Origin: Granulicella tundricola MP5ACTX9
Lineage (GTDB): Bacteria > Acidobacteriota > Terriglobia > Terriglobales > Acidobacteriaceae
Assembly (NCBI RefSeq): GCF_000178975.2
Contig: NC_015064.1
Span: 2,914,001 to 2,978,000, forward strand
Direction of reading: 5' to 3'
Length of the DNA: 64,000 nucleotides
The position numbers and the translations under genes are program-made. How positions within the stretch are numbered: position 1 is the stretch's first letter; every line of letters starts with the position of its first letter. Of this stretch, positions 55,966-64,000 are shown piece after piece. The notes beneath the pieces were generated by a model. It worked only from the letters and a program-made list of their open reading frames with translations. It did no database searches and was not told where the DNA came from.

Positions 55966-58064
55966 CTCAAGCTTGTCTGGAGAACCACTATTGAGCGGGA
56001 ATTAACGAGATACCGAGCGTCCGTGACCACAACCCCACTTTCGGATTCAACAATGTCGTTGGGTGACGCGAGCGATGTGTCGACGAGACGCTGCCAGCCA
56101 AGTGGGCCTGCGGCGTTGCTTGCGGGCAAGGCGAATGAGAGTGGTTCCCAGAAGGCGTTGACGGCGACGTAAAGCAAGCGCTTGAGCGATCCTGTATGAA
56201 GCGTAAAGGCAATCGCGTGAGAATCATCTTTCCAGTCGGGCTTTCCGAGCTCGATTCCATGCCATTCGTAATGCGCTTCAACCTCATACTGCTCCAGGCT
56301 AAGGCGTACACGATCGCTTGAGACTTCAGATCCGAAACGTAACCGAACCAGACATGCAACAAAGCGTCCCAATTCCTCATTGTGACTATTCAGGCTCCAG
56401 TCCAACCAACTCGTTTCGCTATTTTGGCAATAGGCATTATTGTTCCCCCCTTGGGTGCGGCGTCCTTCATCGCCCATCAGGAGCATAGGCGTTCCTGCCG
56501 AAAGCAGCGTAAGAGCAAGCAGGTTCTTAATCTGCCGCGACCGGAGGAGCGAGACAGCCTGATCCTCGCTTGGCCCCTCGGTTCCACAATTCCAGCTATG
56601 GTTGGCGTCCGTCCCATCACGATTGTTTTCGCGATTGGCTTCGTTATGCTTCGAGTCATACGACACAAGATCGTTGACGGTGAAACCGTCATGACAGGTC
56701 ACAAAATTGATGCTTTGACCCGTGGGCCGATCCCCAACCCCGTAGAGGTCGAGACTCCCCGTGATCCGTTCTCTCAGCTTCACGACCGTCCCTTGCTCAC
56801 CCTTCACGAAAGCTCGTATGTCATCCCTGAACTGTCCATTCCATTCCTTCCACTTATCGGGCCCAAAACTGCCAACCTGATAAAGGCCCCCTTCGTCCCA
56901 GGCCTCCGCAATGAGCTTTGTACCCGCGAGTGCAGGGTGGGAGTCGATCTCCCAGATGATCGGTGCGTTCACCATCGGCTCACCGGCTTCATTCCTTGAA
57001 AAGACTGAGGCCAGGTCGAACCGGAACCCATCGACGTGCATCTCGGAGACCCAGTACGCCAGGCTGTCGAGGATAAGACGCTTGACCACAGATTGGTTCG
57101 CCTTCAGCGTGTTACCGGAGCCGGTGAAGTTGGCGTAGCGGGCTTTGTCGTGGTTGAGGATGTAGTAGGTACTGTTCTCAATTCCGCGAAAGCAGACCGT
57201 CGGACCGCGCTCGTTTCCCTCCGATGTGTGGTTGTAAACCACGTCGAGGATGACCTCGATTCCTGCCTTGTGAAGGGCTTTGACCATCGTTCTAAACTCG
57301 TCCATACAGCGCAGAGGGTCGCTGTCTGTGCCATACGCGAGATGCGGAGCAAAAAACGACACCGGATCATAGCCCCAGTAATTCTCGAGGCCGTGGGGCG
57401 TATCCTGCGGATCGAACTGGAATACGGGCAGCAGTTCAACAGCGGTCACGCCAAGCTGCTGGAGATAAGGGATCTTCTCAACCACCCCCAGGAATGTACC
57501 GCGCTTGTTTTCCTCGACTCCTGAATTCGCGTTCCGAGTGAAACCCGCAACATGCATTTCGTAGATCACAGTCTGACGGAACGAGTGATTCAGAGGAACG
57601 TCATCTTCCCAATCAAAGCGGCTCGGATCGACGACAACACTCTTCATGCAACTTGCAGCCGTGTCTCCAGGCGCGCAGCCCGCAGCGCGGCTGTAGTTTT
57701 TTCCCACGGCCACGCTTCGGCCATAGGGATCGAGCAACACCTTCTGGCTATCGAAACGAAAACCTCCCGCCGGGTCGTCGGGACCGTGAACACGAAAGCC
57801 GTACAGTTGCCCCGGTGTGATGCCGCAAACCAACATGTGCCAATAGTGCGACGTGCGATTTCGCTCGCCGTCCAACTTGATGGTCCTTGAAGGAGCTACA
57901 TCGTCAACTCCGTTGAACAGGAGAAGTTCAACCATTGTGGCATTCGCCGAAAATAGGCTAAAGTTTGTTCCTTTCTCGCAAACAGTTGGACCGAGAGGGA
58001 AAGGCCTTCCCGGGTCTGTCCCCTGCACAGGGTCTAGTGGCCGGATTGGTGTCATTCCATTCAC
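55962..58064 (-). CDS. glgX: Glycogen debranching enzyme (isoamylase-type, GH13)
   Basis: Hydrolyses alpha-1,6 branches of glycogen or limit dextrins. 700 residues: N-terminal CBM48 ('GPTVCEKGTNFSLFSANATMVELLLFN') and GH13 barrel with 'DVVYNHTSEGN', catalytic Asp in 'MHVDGFRFDLASVF', Glu in 'KLIAEAWDEGG', third Asp in 'FVTCHDGFTVNDLV', 'LLSAGTPMLLMGDEGRRTQGGNNNAYCQ', then a C-terminal beta domain. The stop codon is part of the IS5-type target site, and the protein end is intact. It works together with GlgP and Pgm downstream on the same strand. Confidence 0.94.
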   Translation of the reverse strand: MNGMTPIRPLDPVQGTDPGRPFPLGPTVCEKGTNFSLFSANATMVELLLFNGVDDVAPSRTIKLDGERNRTSHYWHMLVCGITPGQLYGFRVHGPDDPAGGFRFDSQKVLLDPYGRSVAVGKNYSRAAGCAPGDTAASCMKSVVVDPSRFDWEDDVPLNHSFRQTVIYEMHVAGFTRNANSGVEENKRGTFLGVVEKIPYLQQLGVTAVELLPVFQFDPQDTPHGLENYWGYDPVSFFAPHLAYGTDSDPLRCMDEFRTMVKALHKAGIEVILDVVYNHTSEGNERGPTVCFRGIENSTYYILNHDKARYANFTGSGNTLKANQSVVKRLILDSLAYWVSEMHVDGFRFDLASVFSRNEAGEPMVNAPIIWEIDSHPALAGTKLIAEAWDEGGLYQVGSFGPDKWKEWNGQFRDDIRAFVKGEQGTVVKLRERITGSLDLYGVGDRPTGQSINFVTCHDGFTVNDLVSYDSKHNEANRENNRDGTDANHSWNCGTEGPSEDQAVSLLRSRQIKNLLALTLLSAGTPMLLMGDEGRRTQGGNNNAYCQNSETSWLDWSLNSHNEELGRFVACLVRLRFGSEVSSDRVRLSLEQYEVEAHYEWHGIELGKPDWKDDSHAIAFTLHTGSLKRLLYVAVNAFWEPLSFALPASNAAGPLGWQRLVDTSLASPNDIVESESGVVVTDARYLVNSRSIVVLQTSLS

Positions 58065-58199
58065 CCTTCGTTTACTGTGCGACTCGAACTCGTCAGTTCA
58101 TGAGTATGTCGATATGGTGTGCATGCCTGTTGTGTTCGTGCTCACTTCTCCGTTGACCGACTGATTGCTTGCTTCCTATCGATGCGGCAGCCTGGGCGC

Positions 58200-59192
58200 C
58201 TATGGAACAAGGACAATGGAGCTATCGTCGCGATCTCTGCTAAGCATGGCCAGCGCTTCATTCGCCTGTTCTAACTTCAGTACAGTCGTCTTCGGGCGTA
58301 TACCGAGCGTATGTGCAATCTCAAGAAAGTCGCGGGCGTCAGCCCGGGTCATGTTTGCGACGCTGCGTATCTGCCGCTCGCCCCAGAGCAGGCTGTCGTA
58401 GTCGAATGCTGGAATCTGGGCCATATGAATGGCGTTGACCGCTACGACGCCACCTTTGCGAAGTGCGCTCAGCGCTGCGATCACAACCTCTCCGCTGGGA
58501 GCAAAGGTGATCGCACGATCCAGCGCAACGGGCGGCTTATCCCCGTCTTTTCCTACCCATGTTGCGTTTAAAGCGGCGGCGCGGTCACGATTGCCCTGGC
58601 CGCGAGATGAGACGTATACCTCGCAATTCCAAGAGTGCAACACCTGGATTGCCAGGCTTGCCGAGCTACCGAAGCCGTGAAGTCCTACTTTTTCACCAGG
58701 TTCAACTCCCGCCACACGAAGGCTGCGAAAGCCAATAATCCCGGCGCACAAAAGCGGCGCTGCTGCGGCATCGTCCAAGCCAACGGGGAGTGGCAGCAGG
58801 AAGTCGGTGCGTACAAGAACAAACTCTGCGTACCCTCCATCGACTGTGTATCCGGTGAAGACTGGCTCGTCACAAAGATTTTCCGCGCTATGCATGCAGT
58901 ACCAACAAGTACCGTCCACTCCACCCATCCAGGAGACTCCGACACGCATTCCAATGGGGAAGTTTGGTGTTGCACCGTCGACGACTTCGCCGACGATCTG
59001 ATGGCCGGGGATCAGCTGCGTCCTCAATGCGGGTAACTCTCCAGTCACGATGTGCAAGTCAGTCCGGCATACACCACAAGCGATCATGCGCAAGAGAGAG
59101 TGCCCCGGAAGCATGGTTGGGCGCGGAACATCTTCGATGCTGAGATACGGCTTCGTATCCTTAGCGGAATGACGAAAGATAGCCGCTTGCAT
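58200..59192 (-). CDS. Zinc-type alcohol dehydrogenase
   Basis: A 330-residue MDR-family dehydrogenase. The catalytic zinc site is Cys39 ('ACGVCRTDLH') with His64 ('PGHQIVGEV') and a later Cys in 'PLLCAGIIGFRSL'. The structural zinc lobe has Cys96, Cys99 and Cys107 ('TCWYCMHSAENLC'), with Asp93 where the first Cys is usual. The nucleotide fold has 'VGLHGFGSSASLAIQV' (GxGxxA variant, here GFGSSA). It resembles the AdhA/AdhP group that reduces acetaldehyde with NADH. GGGGAG before the ATG. It heads the minus-strand run, 135 bases ahead of glgX. Confidence 0.9.
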   Translation of the reverse strand: MQAAIFRHSAKDTKPYLSIEDVPRPTMLPGHSLLRMIACGVCRTDLHIVTGELPALRTQLIPGHQIVGEVVDGATPNFPIGMRVGVSWMGGVDGTCWYCMHSAENLCDEPVFTGYTVDGGYAEFVLVRTDFLLPLPVGLDDAAAAPLLCAGIIGFRSLRVAGVEPGEKVGLHGFGSSASLAIQVLHSWNCEVYVSSRGQGNRDRAAALNATWVGKDGDKPPVALDRAITFAPSGEVVIAALSALRKGGVVAVNAIHMAQIPAFDYDSLLWGERQIRSVANMTRADARDFLEIAHTLGIRPKTTVLKLEQANEALAMLSRDRDDSSIVLVP

Positions 59193-59366
59193 CTACGCTC
59201 CCCACCTTCCCCGCGAATCGAAATGCGTGATCGCTAAGCTTATCTTGCCCTCTAGCCATCTCGAACCGCTGTGCAATAGGAGACAGCTTAAGGAGTTTGA
59301 AGCGCCCACACTGAACGATGGGACTTGTTCGAACTTGCAGCAAAATTTCAATGCACAGGGGAAAAG

Positions 59367-59606
59367 ATGATGAAGAGCCAGATTTACCCGCTCGTAAATA
59401 GGTTGAGCGTTCCCGCGCCCGTTGCGGAGATGAGTGCAGTGCACGGAGTTCTGGAATCCGACGAGGTCAAGCAGATCGATCTTGCCACCGACCATGAGAT
59501 CCAACTGGACGCGTCTTTGAATGAGTCTGCCGCAATGGAAGAAGAAGACGACGAACTAGAAGAGCAAGACAGAGTCGAAGCTGCGGCAGCAGCCAATCGG
59601 GGTTAG
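59367..59606 (+). CDS. Small acidic hypothetical protein
   Basis: A possible 79-residue protein starting MMKSQIYPLVNRLSVPAP with a GGGG-AAAAG ribosome-like site. Its C-terminal half is a run of Glu/Asp (MEEEDDELEEQD) ending in Ala-rich residues. No family recognised. The opposite strand also has an open frame across it, so the call rests on composition alone. Confidence 0.4.
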   Translation: MMKSQIYPLVNRLSVPAPVAEMSAVHGVLESDEVKQIDLATDHEIQLDASLNESAAMEEEDDELEEQDRVEAAAAANRG

Positions 59607-59949
59607 GCTTCTCCTTTCTAGACGTCTCGAAATGGCTGAACGACTATGGTAAGGGTTCTTGACTTTAACTCTTGCCTGGCTTCCGGGGTTCTTTCCAGCA
59701 TGCCCACAGGTCTCACAAATTCGCTTCCGTTCAAGGGTGGAGCAAACGGCGAGCGAGACCTTAGGCGGGGAAGGCAGGGGCCGGTAGCCTTCCCTCGTCC
59801 CGCTTGCCCCTAAAACGTTTTGGCACTCTGCTGTTGCACCTCTATTTTCAGTCGAAAGCGCACTTTTACTGATCTAAATTGCACACCCTGGGCAGCAGCA
59901 TGCCCACGTGTGGTCAGGATGCAGATAGACTCAGTAACACAGGTGACAT
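59607..59949. other. Gene-less leader of the FNR-like gene
   Basis: About 340 bases with no credible gene and no FNR-type palindrome that I can see. It must contain the promoter of the regulator at 59950. Confidence 0.5.
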
Positions 59950-60723
59950 ATGAAACAGAGGCCTTTGAAGTCGTCGTCAAGCGCAGTAGAGTTTGATCCG
60001 GCCGTCTTCCTGGCGAGCGCAGGCTTGGGCCGACGGATTATCAAGGTCAAAGTCGGAGAGGCCCTCTTCTCGCAAGGCAATGCGGCTGAGTACGTCTTCT
60101 ACCTGCAAACGGGTCGCGCAAAGCTTACGGTTGTGTCAGGAAGCGGCAAGGAAGCCACCATAACTTTGCTTGGGCCGGGCGACTTCGTTGGCGAGGAATC
60201 TGTGGCTGCTGTCGCCGGTTTGCATATGGCCACTGCCGTGGCCATCACGGCCTGTACAGCGCTCAAGATCAGCAGGGCGGAGATGTTGCGCGTTATGCAC
60301 GAAGAACACGCATTCTCCGACATGTTTTTAGCGTTCCTTGTCTCCCGAAGCATGAGGATTCAAGCGGATTTGGTGGACCAGCTTTTCAATTCCAGCGAAA
60401 AACGCTTGGCCAGAATTCTGCTGCTTATGGCCGAATTCGGCCAGCCGGGAGAACCCGAGAAGCTGATCCCTCGAATCTCTCAGGAAACCCTGGCCGACAT
60501 GATCGGAACCACTCGGTCGCGGGTCAGCTTCTTCATGAATCGCTTCCGTAAGTTGGGCTTCATCGAATACAACGGTCGTATTCATGTAAATAAATCCTTA
60601 CTCAACGTGATTTTGCACGACCAGCTTTTTGAGCATAATGCAGTTGGGGCCGCACTCTTTCCCGGTCAACCAGAGAAATCGAGTCTCACGAAACGCCAGA
60701 GCAAGGCTAAGATGCCCGCCTGA
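59950..60723 (+). CDS. Crp/Fnr-family regulator
   Basis: A 257-residue regulator: cNMP-type barrel (about 15-125; 'GEALFSQGNAAEYVFYLQTGRAKLTVVSGSGKEATITLLGPGDFVGEESVA'), dimer helix, and Crp winged helix (about 165-220) with recognition segment 'SQETLADMIGTTRSRVSFFMNRFRKLGFI' (FNR-like SRVS). The N-terminal Fe-S Cys cluster of E. coli FNR is missing, so it is a FNR-like protein with another signal. AGGTGA before the ATG. The last 17 bases overlap the convergent gene at 60707. A candidate controller of the neighbouring energy genes. Confidence 0.9.
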   Translation: MKQRPLKSSSSAVEFDPAVFLASAGLGRRIIKVKVGEALFSQGNAAEYVFYLQTGRAKLTVVSGSGKEATITLLGPGDFVGEESVAAVAGLHMATAVAITACTALKISRAEMLRVMHEEHAFSDMFLAFLVSRSMRIQADLVDQLFNSSEKRLARILLLMAEFGQPGEPEKLIPRISQETLADMIGTTRSRVSFFMNRFRKLGFIEYNGRIHVNKSLLNVILHDQLFEHNAVGAALFPGQPEKSSLTKRQSKAKMPA

Positions 60724-61276
60724 AGGGCTGCTCTGCGCCCGGCAGGTTGCGGGAGTATGCTGTTTCCACTTTACCTACCAAGCGTTTCGTAGGGTCGCTC
60801 TCAGCGATTCTCCCTATTGCCCCACCAGTCAACAGACGTTCCACTCTGCCATCGGCCAAGATGGCTGTTGGCGTCGCTTTCTGATTTCGAGGGTATTCCG
60901 TAAGCATAAGCAACGCTGCGAGCAATTCTTCCGAGCGGGCGCGGTGATCGATGCGCGCGTCGTAAAGGTGGTCTTCGATGGCGGCGCCACTACTGCCGAA
61001 AATCAGGATGCGCGCCCGCGGCCAGTTCCGCCGCACGATCTCCGCGGTTCCGCTCAAAACGGCACGGCCAAGGCTCTCACTCAGAATAGCTATGGCGACC
61101 TCACACTCTTCGTTTCTCTCCGACTGGTTCCCGGAACAGGCTGAGACACCCACATAGTGGTCAGCAGCCGCGAGCAGCATACTACGAGCCGTGAGTAGTC
61201 CCGCGTGAGGCTCGACAATGAGTATGCCAGAAGGCAGAAACGTATAGGGGAACGAGTTCAGTACCTGGAGGGTCAT
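60707..61276 (-). CDS. Degenerate receiver-like protein
   Basis: A 189-residue protein. Residues 15-85 follow the CheY-like pattern 'GILIVEPHAGLLTARSMLLAAADHYVGVSA...VAIAILSESLGRAVLSGTAEIVRRNWPRARILIFGSS'. The acidic pocket is reduced (Glu in IVEPH) and the phosphoacceptor Asp after strand 3 is not present ('AIAILSES'), so it is a pseudo-receiver. The C-terminal half is unrecognised. It is convergent with the FNR-like gene. Confidence 0.6.
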   Translation of the reverse strand: MTLQVLNSFPYTFLPSGILIVEPHAGLLTARSMLLAAADHYVGVSACSGNQSERNEECEVAIAILSESLGRAVLSGTAEIVRRNWPRARILIFGSSGAAIEDHLYDARIDHRARSEELLAALLMLTEYPRNQKATPTAILADGRVERLLTGGAIGRIAESDPTKRLVGKVETAYSRNLPGAEQPFRRAS

Positions 61277-61623
61277 AGAACACCTAAGAAAATCGAGTGT
61301 GGCACTTTGAAGTCAGGCGGAAACAAAGCTCGGCGAGCTAAGTGCCTGCATTGTGCCAAAGACAATCCGATTGTCTGCTTTATGTGATTTCGAAGTTGTA
61401 TCGGATTGCACAGAGACCATGCGCGGACAGTAAGACTGTTCTCGGCAGGCTGACAGTTCCATTTCCAGTGCCAGTGATGGGGCTGGATGGCTACTCTGAT
61501 CATCTTGGCATCAGGCGTCGGCTTTTCGTGCTTCAGATTCAGCGATTCGCAAGAAAACCTGTGCTGAGTTCGGGCCTTGTGTCCAAGCATGTCTTTCGGC
61601 AGCCGGAAGCTCTCTCGGATTTG
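61277..61623. other. Gene-less stretch between receiver-like and Nudix genes
   Basis: About 345 bases. A minus-strand frame of 105 codons (61273-61590) ends with an ATGA overlap at the start of the receiver-like gene, but its sequence (many His and Trp, no pattern) does not look like protein. I see no other feature. Confidence 0.45.
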
Positions 61624-62067
61624 CTAGAACCCTTCTATTGCTGCGAATCGCCGAAGTGAGTCCTGATGATCGAAGGCTAACTCCATATTGAGAGCCTCGC
61701 TGAGCGGAAGCCACGCTACGGCCTGAAGGTCGTCGGCAGCGGCAGAAGGAAGTTCGGACTGGAGGAGAGTAGACCACACGGTATCGATGATCTGGCCGCG
61801 CGGATCACGTTTCGGGTCTGACTGCACAGTAACCAGCTTCATGGATTTAGGAGAGACTTCAATCCCCGTTTCTTCTTTCAACTCGCGGGCGGCACACTGT
61901 TCGAGTGACTCGCTGCCAGGGTCCAGAAAGCCGCCGACAAGGGCCCAGGAGTTTGCGAAGGCTTTTGACTTCGGTCCCCTCTGACCAAGCAGTACAAAGA
62001 GGGTGCCGTCCTGCAGATAGAAGGGAATGATGGAACTGGTGATGCCGTTGATGGTCTTGTAGGCCAT
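61624..62067 (-). CDS. Nudix hydrolase
   Basis: A 147-residue Nudix protein with the complete box GX5EX7REUXEEXGU in 'GGFLDPGSESLEQCAARELKEETGI'. The surrounding 'GQRGPKSKAFANSWALVGG' and 'VQSDPKRDPRGQIIDTVW' resemble ADP-ribose-pyrophosphatase-like and NrtR-type sugar-nucleotide-binding Nudix domains; no DNA-binding domain is attached. AGGAG before the ATG. It lies 35 bases after the PAS kinase gene, probably the same operon. Confidence 0.9.
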   Translation of the reverse strand: MAYKTINGITSSIIPFYLQDGTLFVLLGQRGPKSKAFANSWALVGGFLDPGSESLEQCAARELKEETGIEVSPKSMKLVTVQSDPKRDPRGQIIDTVWSTLLQSELPSAAADDLQAVAWLPLSEALNMELAFDHQDSLRRFAAIEGF

Positions 62068-62102
62068 GAATTGCTCCTGAGAGTGGTTGGTACGTCGACG
62101 GC

Positions 62103-63308
62103 TTACTCCGGCAAGACCAGCGAAAACGTCGTTCCGTGCCGGTCATCTGTGCGGGAACGAACTTTGATGGTGCCGCTGTGCTTTTCGATGATCTGTTTGC
62201 AAACCCAAAGGCCGAGCCCATTTCCTATCGAACCTTTGGTTGTGAAGAACGGCTCAAAAATCCTGGGTAGTACCGCCGCGTCGATACCTTGACCACTGTC
62301 GGCGAGTGTAATCCGAATACGCGCGCTGCCATTCAGGGGGTCTCGCGAGGTAGATGCTCGGAGCGTGACCCTTCCGCCTTCGCCAAGTGCATCCAGGCTG
62401 TTGAGCATCAGATTCGAGATCACTTGCCGCAGTTCGCCAAAGACCGCGGTGATTTGCAGGAGATCGTCGCACTGCTTCTCCACGATGACCTGCGTAGACA
62501 CCCTCTTTGCTTGCAGCAGGTCGATGACGGAATTCAGCAAAGTGACAACGAGAAAAGTCGTCGCCTCGGACGACTCACGATAGAAGCCAAGAGTCTGCCG
62601 GGTGATGTGGGCTACCCGCTTCAATTCACCGTCAGCCGTCTCCAGATACTGACGTATGGCCGAAGGGGTCTCGCCTGTGGTTTGCGCAAGGAACAATAAG
62701 TTCATCGCGGCGTCGAGAGGATTATTGATCTCATGCGCGAGCACCGCAGCCATGCGCCCGGCAAAAGCCAGCTTCTCGCTGCCTATTAGCGCCGCTTCAG
62801 CATTTTTTGCCACAATGATCGCGGCCTGCAGTTGAACATTCAACAGATCAGCGGCTTCCGTCAGCTCATGCTGGCGCACCGAGCCCAGCAGCAACGCCTC
62901 ATTCATGGCGACAGCGTCCTGATGAAACTGGGCGGCTTCAGTTACCTGGACCATAATGCCGTGGTGGTTCTGGTTCGCCCCGCGCAACGGCCACATCGCG
63001 TACGACCAGTAGAGCGGATGGATACCGTTATGCTCCTGCCCGGTATGGCTATCGGCCAGCCCTGTCTTGGCGACCCGGTCAAGCAGTAACATGCATTCGT
63101 CCGGGCAGTGGGCGATGCTGGAGAAAGCCGTCCCGAGCAATTCATCTTTTGATTTGCCGGTGAGCAGGCAAAAGGCCAGGTTGACGTAGCGGAGAGTATG
63201 TAAGGAACCGCCCAATCCGGCCATCGGCATGGGCGAAGCGTCCGCTACGGCGCGACAAAGCGCCGAAAAATCCATCTCCGCGACGTTGACTATCTGTTCG
63301 GTTGCCAT
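62103..63308 (-). CDS. PAS-domain sensor histidine kinase, soluble
   Basis: 401 residues: a PAS domain (about 15-125), a helical linker (about 128-180), HisKA with His192 ('VLAHEINNPLDAAMNLL'), and HATPase_c ('NLMLNSLDALGEGG', 'DSGQGI', 'FEPFFTTKGSIGNGLGLWV'). No membrane segment, so it senses a cytoplasmic signal or a protein partner. 12 bases separate it from the KaiC-like gene upstream; the pair looks like a clock-type ATPase with its kinase. No cognate full response regulator is visible in the window. Confidence 0.92.
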   Translation of the reverse strand: MATEQIVNVAEMDFSALCRAVADASPMPMAGLGGSLHTLRYVNLAFCLLTGKSKDELLGTAFSSIAHCPDECMLLLDRVAKTGLADSHTGQEHNGIHPLYWSYAMWPLRGANQNHHGIMVQVTEAAQFHQDAVAMNEALLLGSVRQHELTEAADLLNVQLQAAIIVAKNAEAALIGSEKLAFAGRMAAVLAHEINNPLDAAMNLLFLAQTTGETPSAIRQYLETADGELKRVAHITRQTLGFYRESSEATTFLVVTLLNSVIDLLQAKRVSTQVIVEKQCDDLLQITAVFGELRQVISNLMLNSLDALGEGGRVTLRASTSRDPLNGSARIRITLADSGQGIDAAVLPRIFEPFFTTKGSIGNGLGLWVCKQIIEKHSGTIKVRSRTDDRHGTTFSLVLPE

Positions 63309-63320
63309 CTCATCCCCAGG

Positions 63321-64000
63321 TCAAGCCTTCCGGTTGAGTAGAAGATCTTCCGAGCTCAACGCCGAAAGCGGTTGTGGTATCCCAGTGATGAGGTCTACAT
63401 AGTTCTTCAAACGCTCCCCGATAACGACGCCCTCGGTGGTGATTTCATACTTTCGGATTTCCCGGCTGTGCGCGGTTCTGCGCATCTTCACCACCATCAT
63501 GATCTGGCAGAGTTCACCATCGATCTCTACATAGCGCATCCGGATGATGTCGTCGGTGAGGAATGAAATTGAATAGCTGCTGAAAGACAGCTCGGTGAAA
63601 GTCTCCGGCATCTCCAGAGTGCTCAGGATGGTGATTCCGATAGCGGTCAGGGCGAAGATCATGCGATAGAGCGATTCGCGGAAGTCAGTGCGGAACGAAG
63701 GTGCCAAAGCCATCTCGAAGCCGGCCAAGGAATCGATCACCAGACGCTTTGCGCCCGTTCTTTTCACGGCGTCGAGAATCTCCTGCATCATCTCGTCCAC
63801 AGACAGATCCAGTGGCCGCAGGTAGATTACTTCCAGACTTCCTTCCGAAAGCGCAGTCTGAAGGTCTAGTCCGAACTCAGAGGCGCGGGCGGTGTATTCG
63901 TTGGGCCGCTCTTCAAAGACCGCCGCAATGCCCGGTTCACCCGCACGTATGCCCGCAGCGAGGAATTGCGTCGCCATCAGCGATTTACCAGTTCCCGAAG
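63321..64000 (-). CDS. KaiC-like RecA-fold ATPase, 3' part
   Basis: The frame is open to the right edge, so the 5' end is outside the window. At the edge the sequence reads SGTGKSLMATQFL, the Walker A of a KaiC/RadA-type domain. It is followed by 'GEPGIAAVFEERPNEYTARASEFGLDL', Walker B 'GAKRLVIDSLAGFEMAL', and 'TELSFSSYSISFLTDDIIRMRYVEIDGELCQIMMVVKMRRTAHSREIRKYEITTEGVVIG', the KaiC C-terminal pattern. This is probably the second of two KaiC domains. It is the upstream partner of the PAS histidine kinase. Confidence 0.88.
   Translation of the reverse strand, partial: SGTGKSLMATQFLAAGIRAGEPGIAAVFEERPNEYTARASEFGLDLQTALSEGSLEVIYLRPLDLSVDEMMQEILDAVKRTGAKRLVIDSLAGFEMALAPSFRTDFRESLYRMIFALTAIGITILSTLEMPETFTELSFSSYSISFLTDDIIRMRYVEIDGELCQIMMVVKMRRTAHSREIRKYEITTEGVVIGERLKNYVDLITGIPQPLSALSSEDLLLNRKA

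Noticed and set aside
59193-59504. 103-codon minus-strand frame opposite the small acidic ORF
   Set aside because: No ribosome site and poor composition; the plus-strand ORF has the better start context.
61273-61590. 105-codon frame with ATGA overlap to the receiver-like gene
   Set aside because: The overlap is suggestive, but the His/Trp-rich sequence has no natural pattern and no ribosome site; kept only as a note in the intergenic entry.

Overview
This window looks like a chromosomal segment of an Acidobacteriota member, probably of the Terriglobia/Acidobacteriaceae type. That is an inference from gene families and repeat style: a giant secreted protein of carboxypeptidase-regulatory-like repeats, a DUF1800 protein, dense palindromic intergenic repeats and many Crp/Fnr and histidine kinase genes. 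There is no rRNA or other phylogenetic marker here. The window falls into two halves that join at an initiator tRNA-Met gene (29711-29787).

Left half, 1-29.3 kb, native-looking. The plus strand is strongly C-rich whichever strand is coding, and repeats are abundant. In order: the 3' end of an NTF2-like gene; a 3375-residue secreted repeat protein translationally coupled to a thioredoxin-like protein and followed by a triple DsbA-like protein; a Crp-type regulator; a histidine kinase coupled to an unknown protein; an ECF sigma / anti-sigma / glycine-rich periplasmic protein operon; pdxH; an EcsC-family protein; an RNB ribonuclease; an IS110-family (IS1111-type) transposase; a membrane protein; a MOSC protein; a REP-associated transposase (RAYT) between two copies of a composite repeat; a DUF1800 protein; and a rhamnose mutarotase. 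Repeats have entered coding sequence at least twice: in the signal peptide of the DsbA-like protein and in the N-terminal part of the RNB protein.

Right half, from about 29.8 kb to the right edge: a probable genomic island with its integrase next to the tRNA. The leading segment has integrase, excisionase-like protein, LysR and XRE regulators, an SSB-like protein, two broken small secreted-protein genes and a copper-type P-ATPase. It is followed by an energy-metabolism block. On the plus strand are a HAD phosphatase, phosphoketolase, class I fructose-bisphosphate aldolase and triose-phosphate isomerase. Converging on the minus strand are alcohol dehydrogenase, glycogen debranching enzyme, a complete nine-gene N-type ATP synthase/ATPase operon (atpDCQRBEFAG), PPK2 polyphosphate kinase, phosphoglucomutase, glycogen phosphorylase and a short metal-binding-domain ORF. 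An intact IS5-family element sits between glgX and the ATPase operon.

Taken together the block can break glycogen down to glucose phosphates, route sugar phosphates through phosphoketolase to acetyl phosphate and triose phosphate, reoxidise NADH by alcohol dehydrogenase, interconvert polyphosphate and nucleotides, and pump ions with an auxiliary ATPase. The simplest reading is a transferable package for survival on stored glycogen and polyphosphate when respiration fails. A FNR-like regulator, a pseudo-receiver protein, a Nudix hydrolase, a PAS histidine kinase and a KaiC-like ATPase (cut by the window end) lie next to it and may control it. An FNR-like palindrome lies upstream of the phosphoketolase operon.
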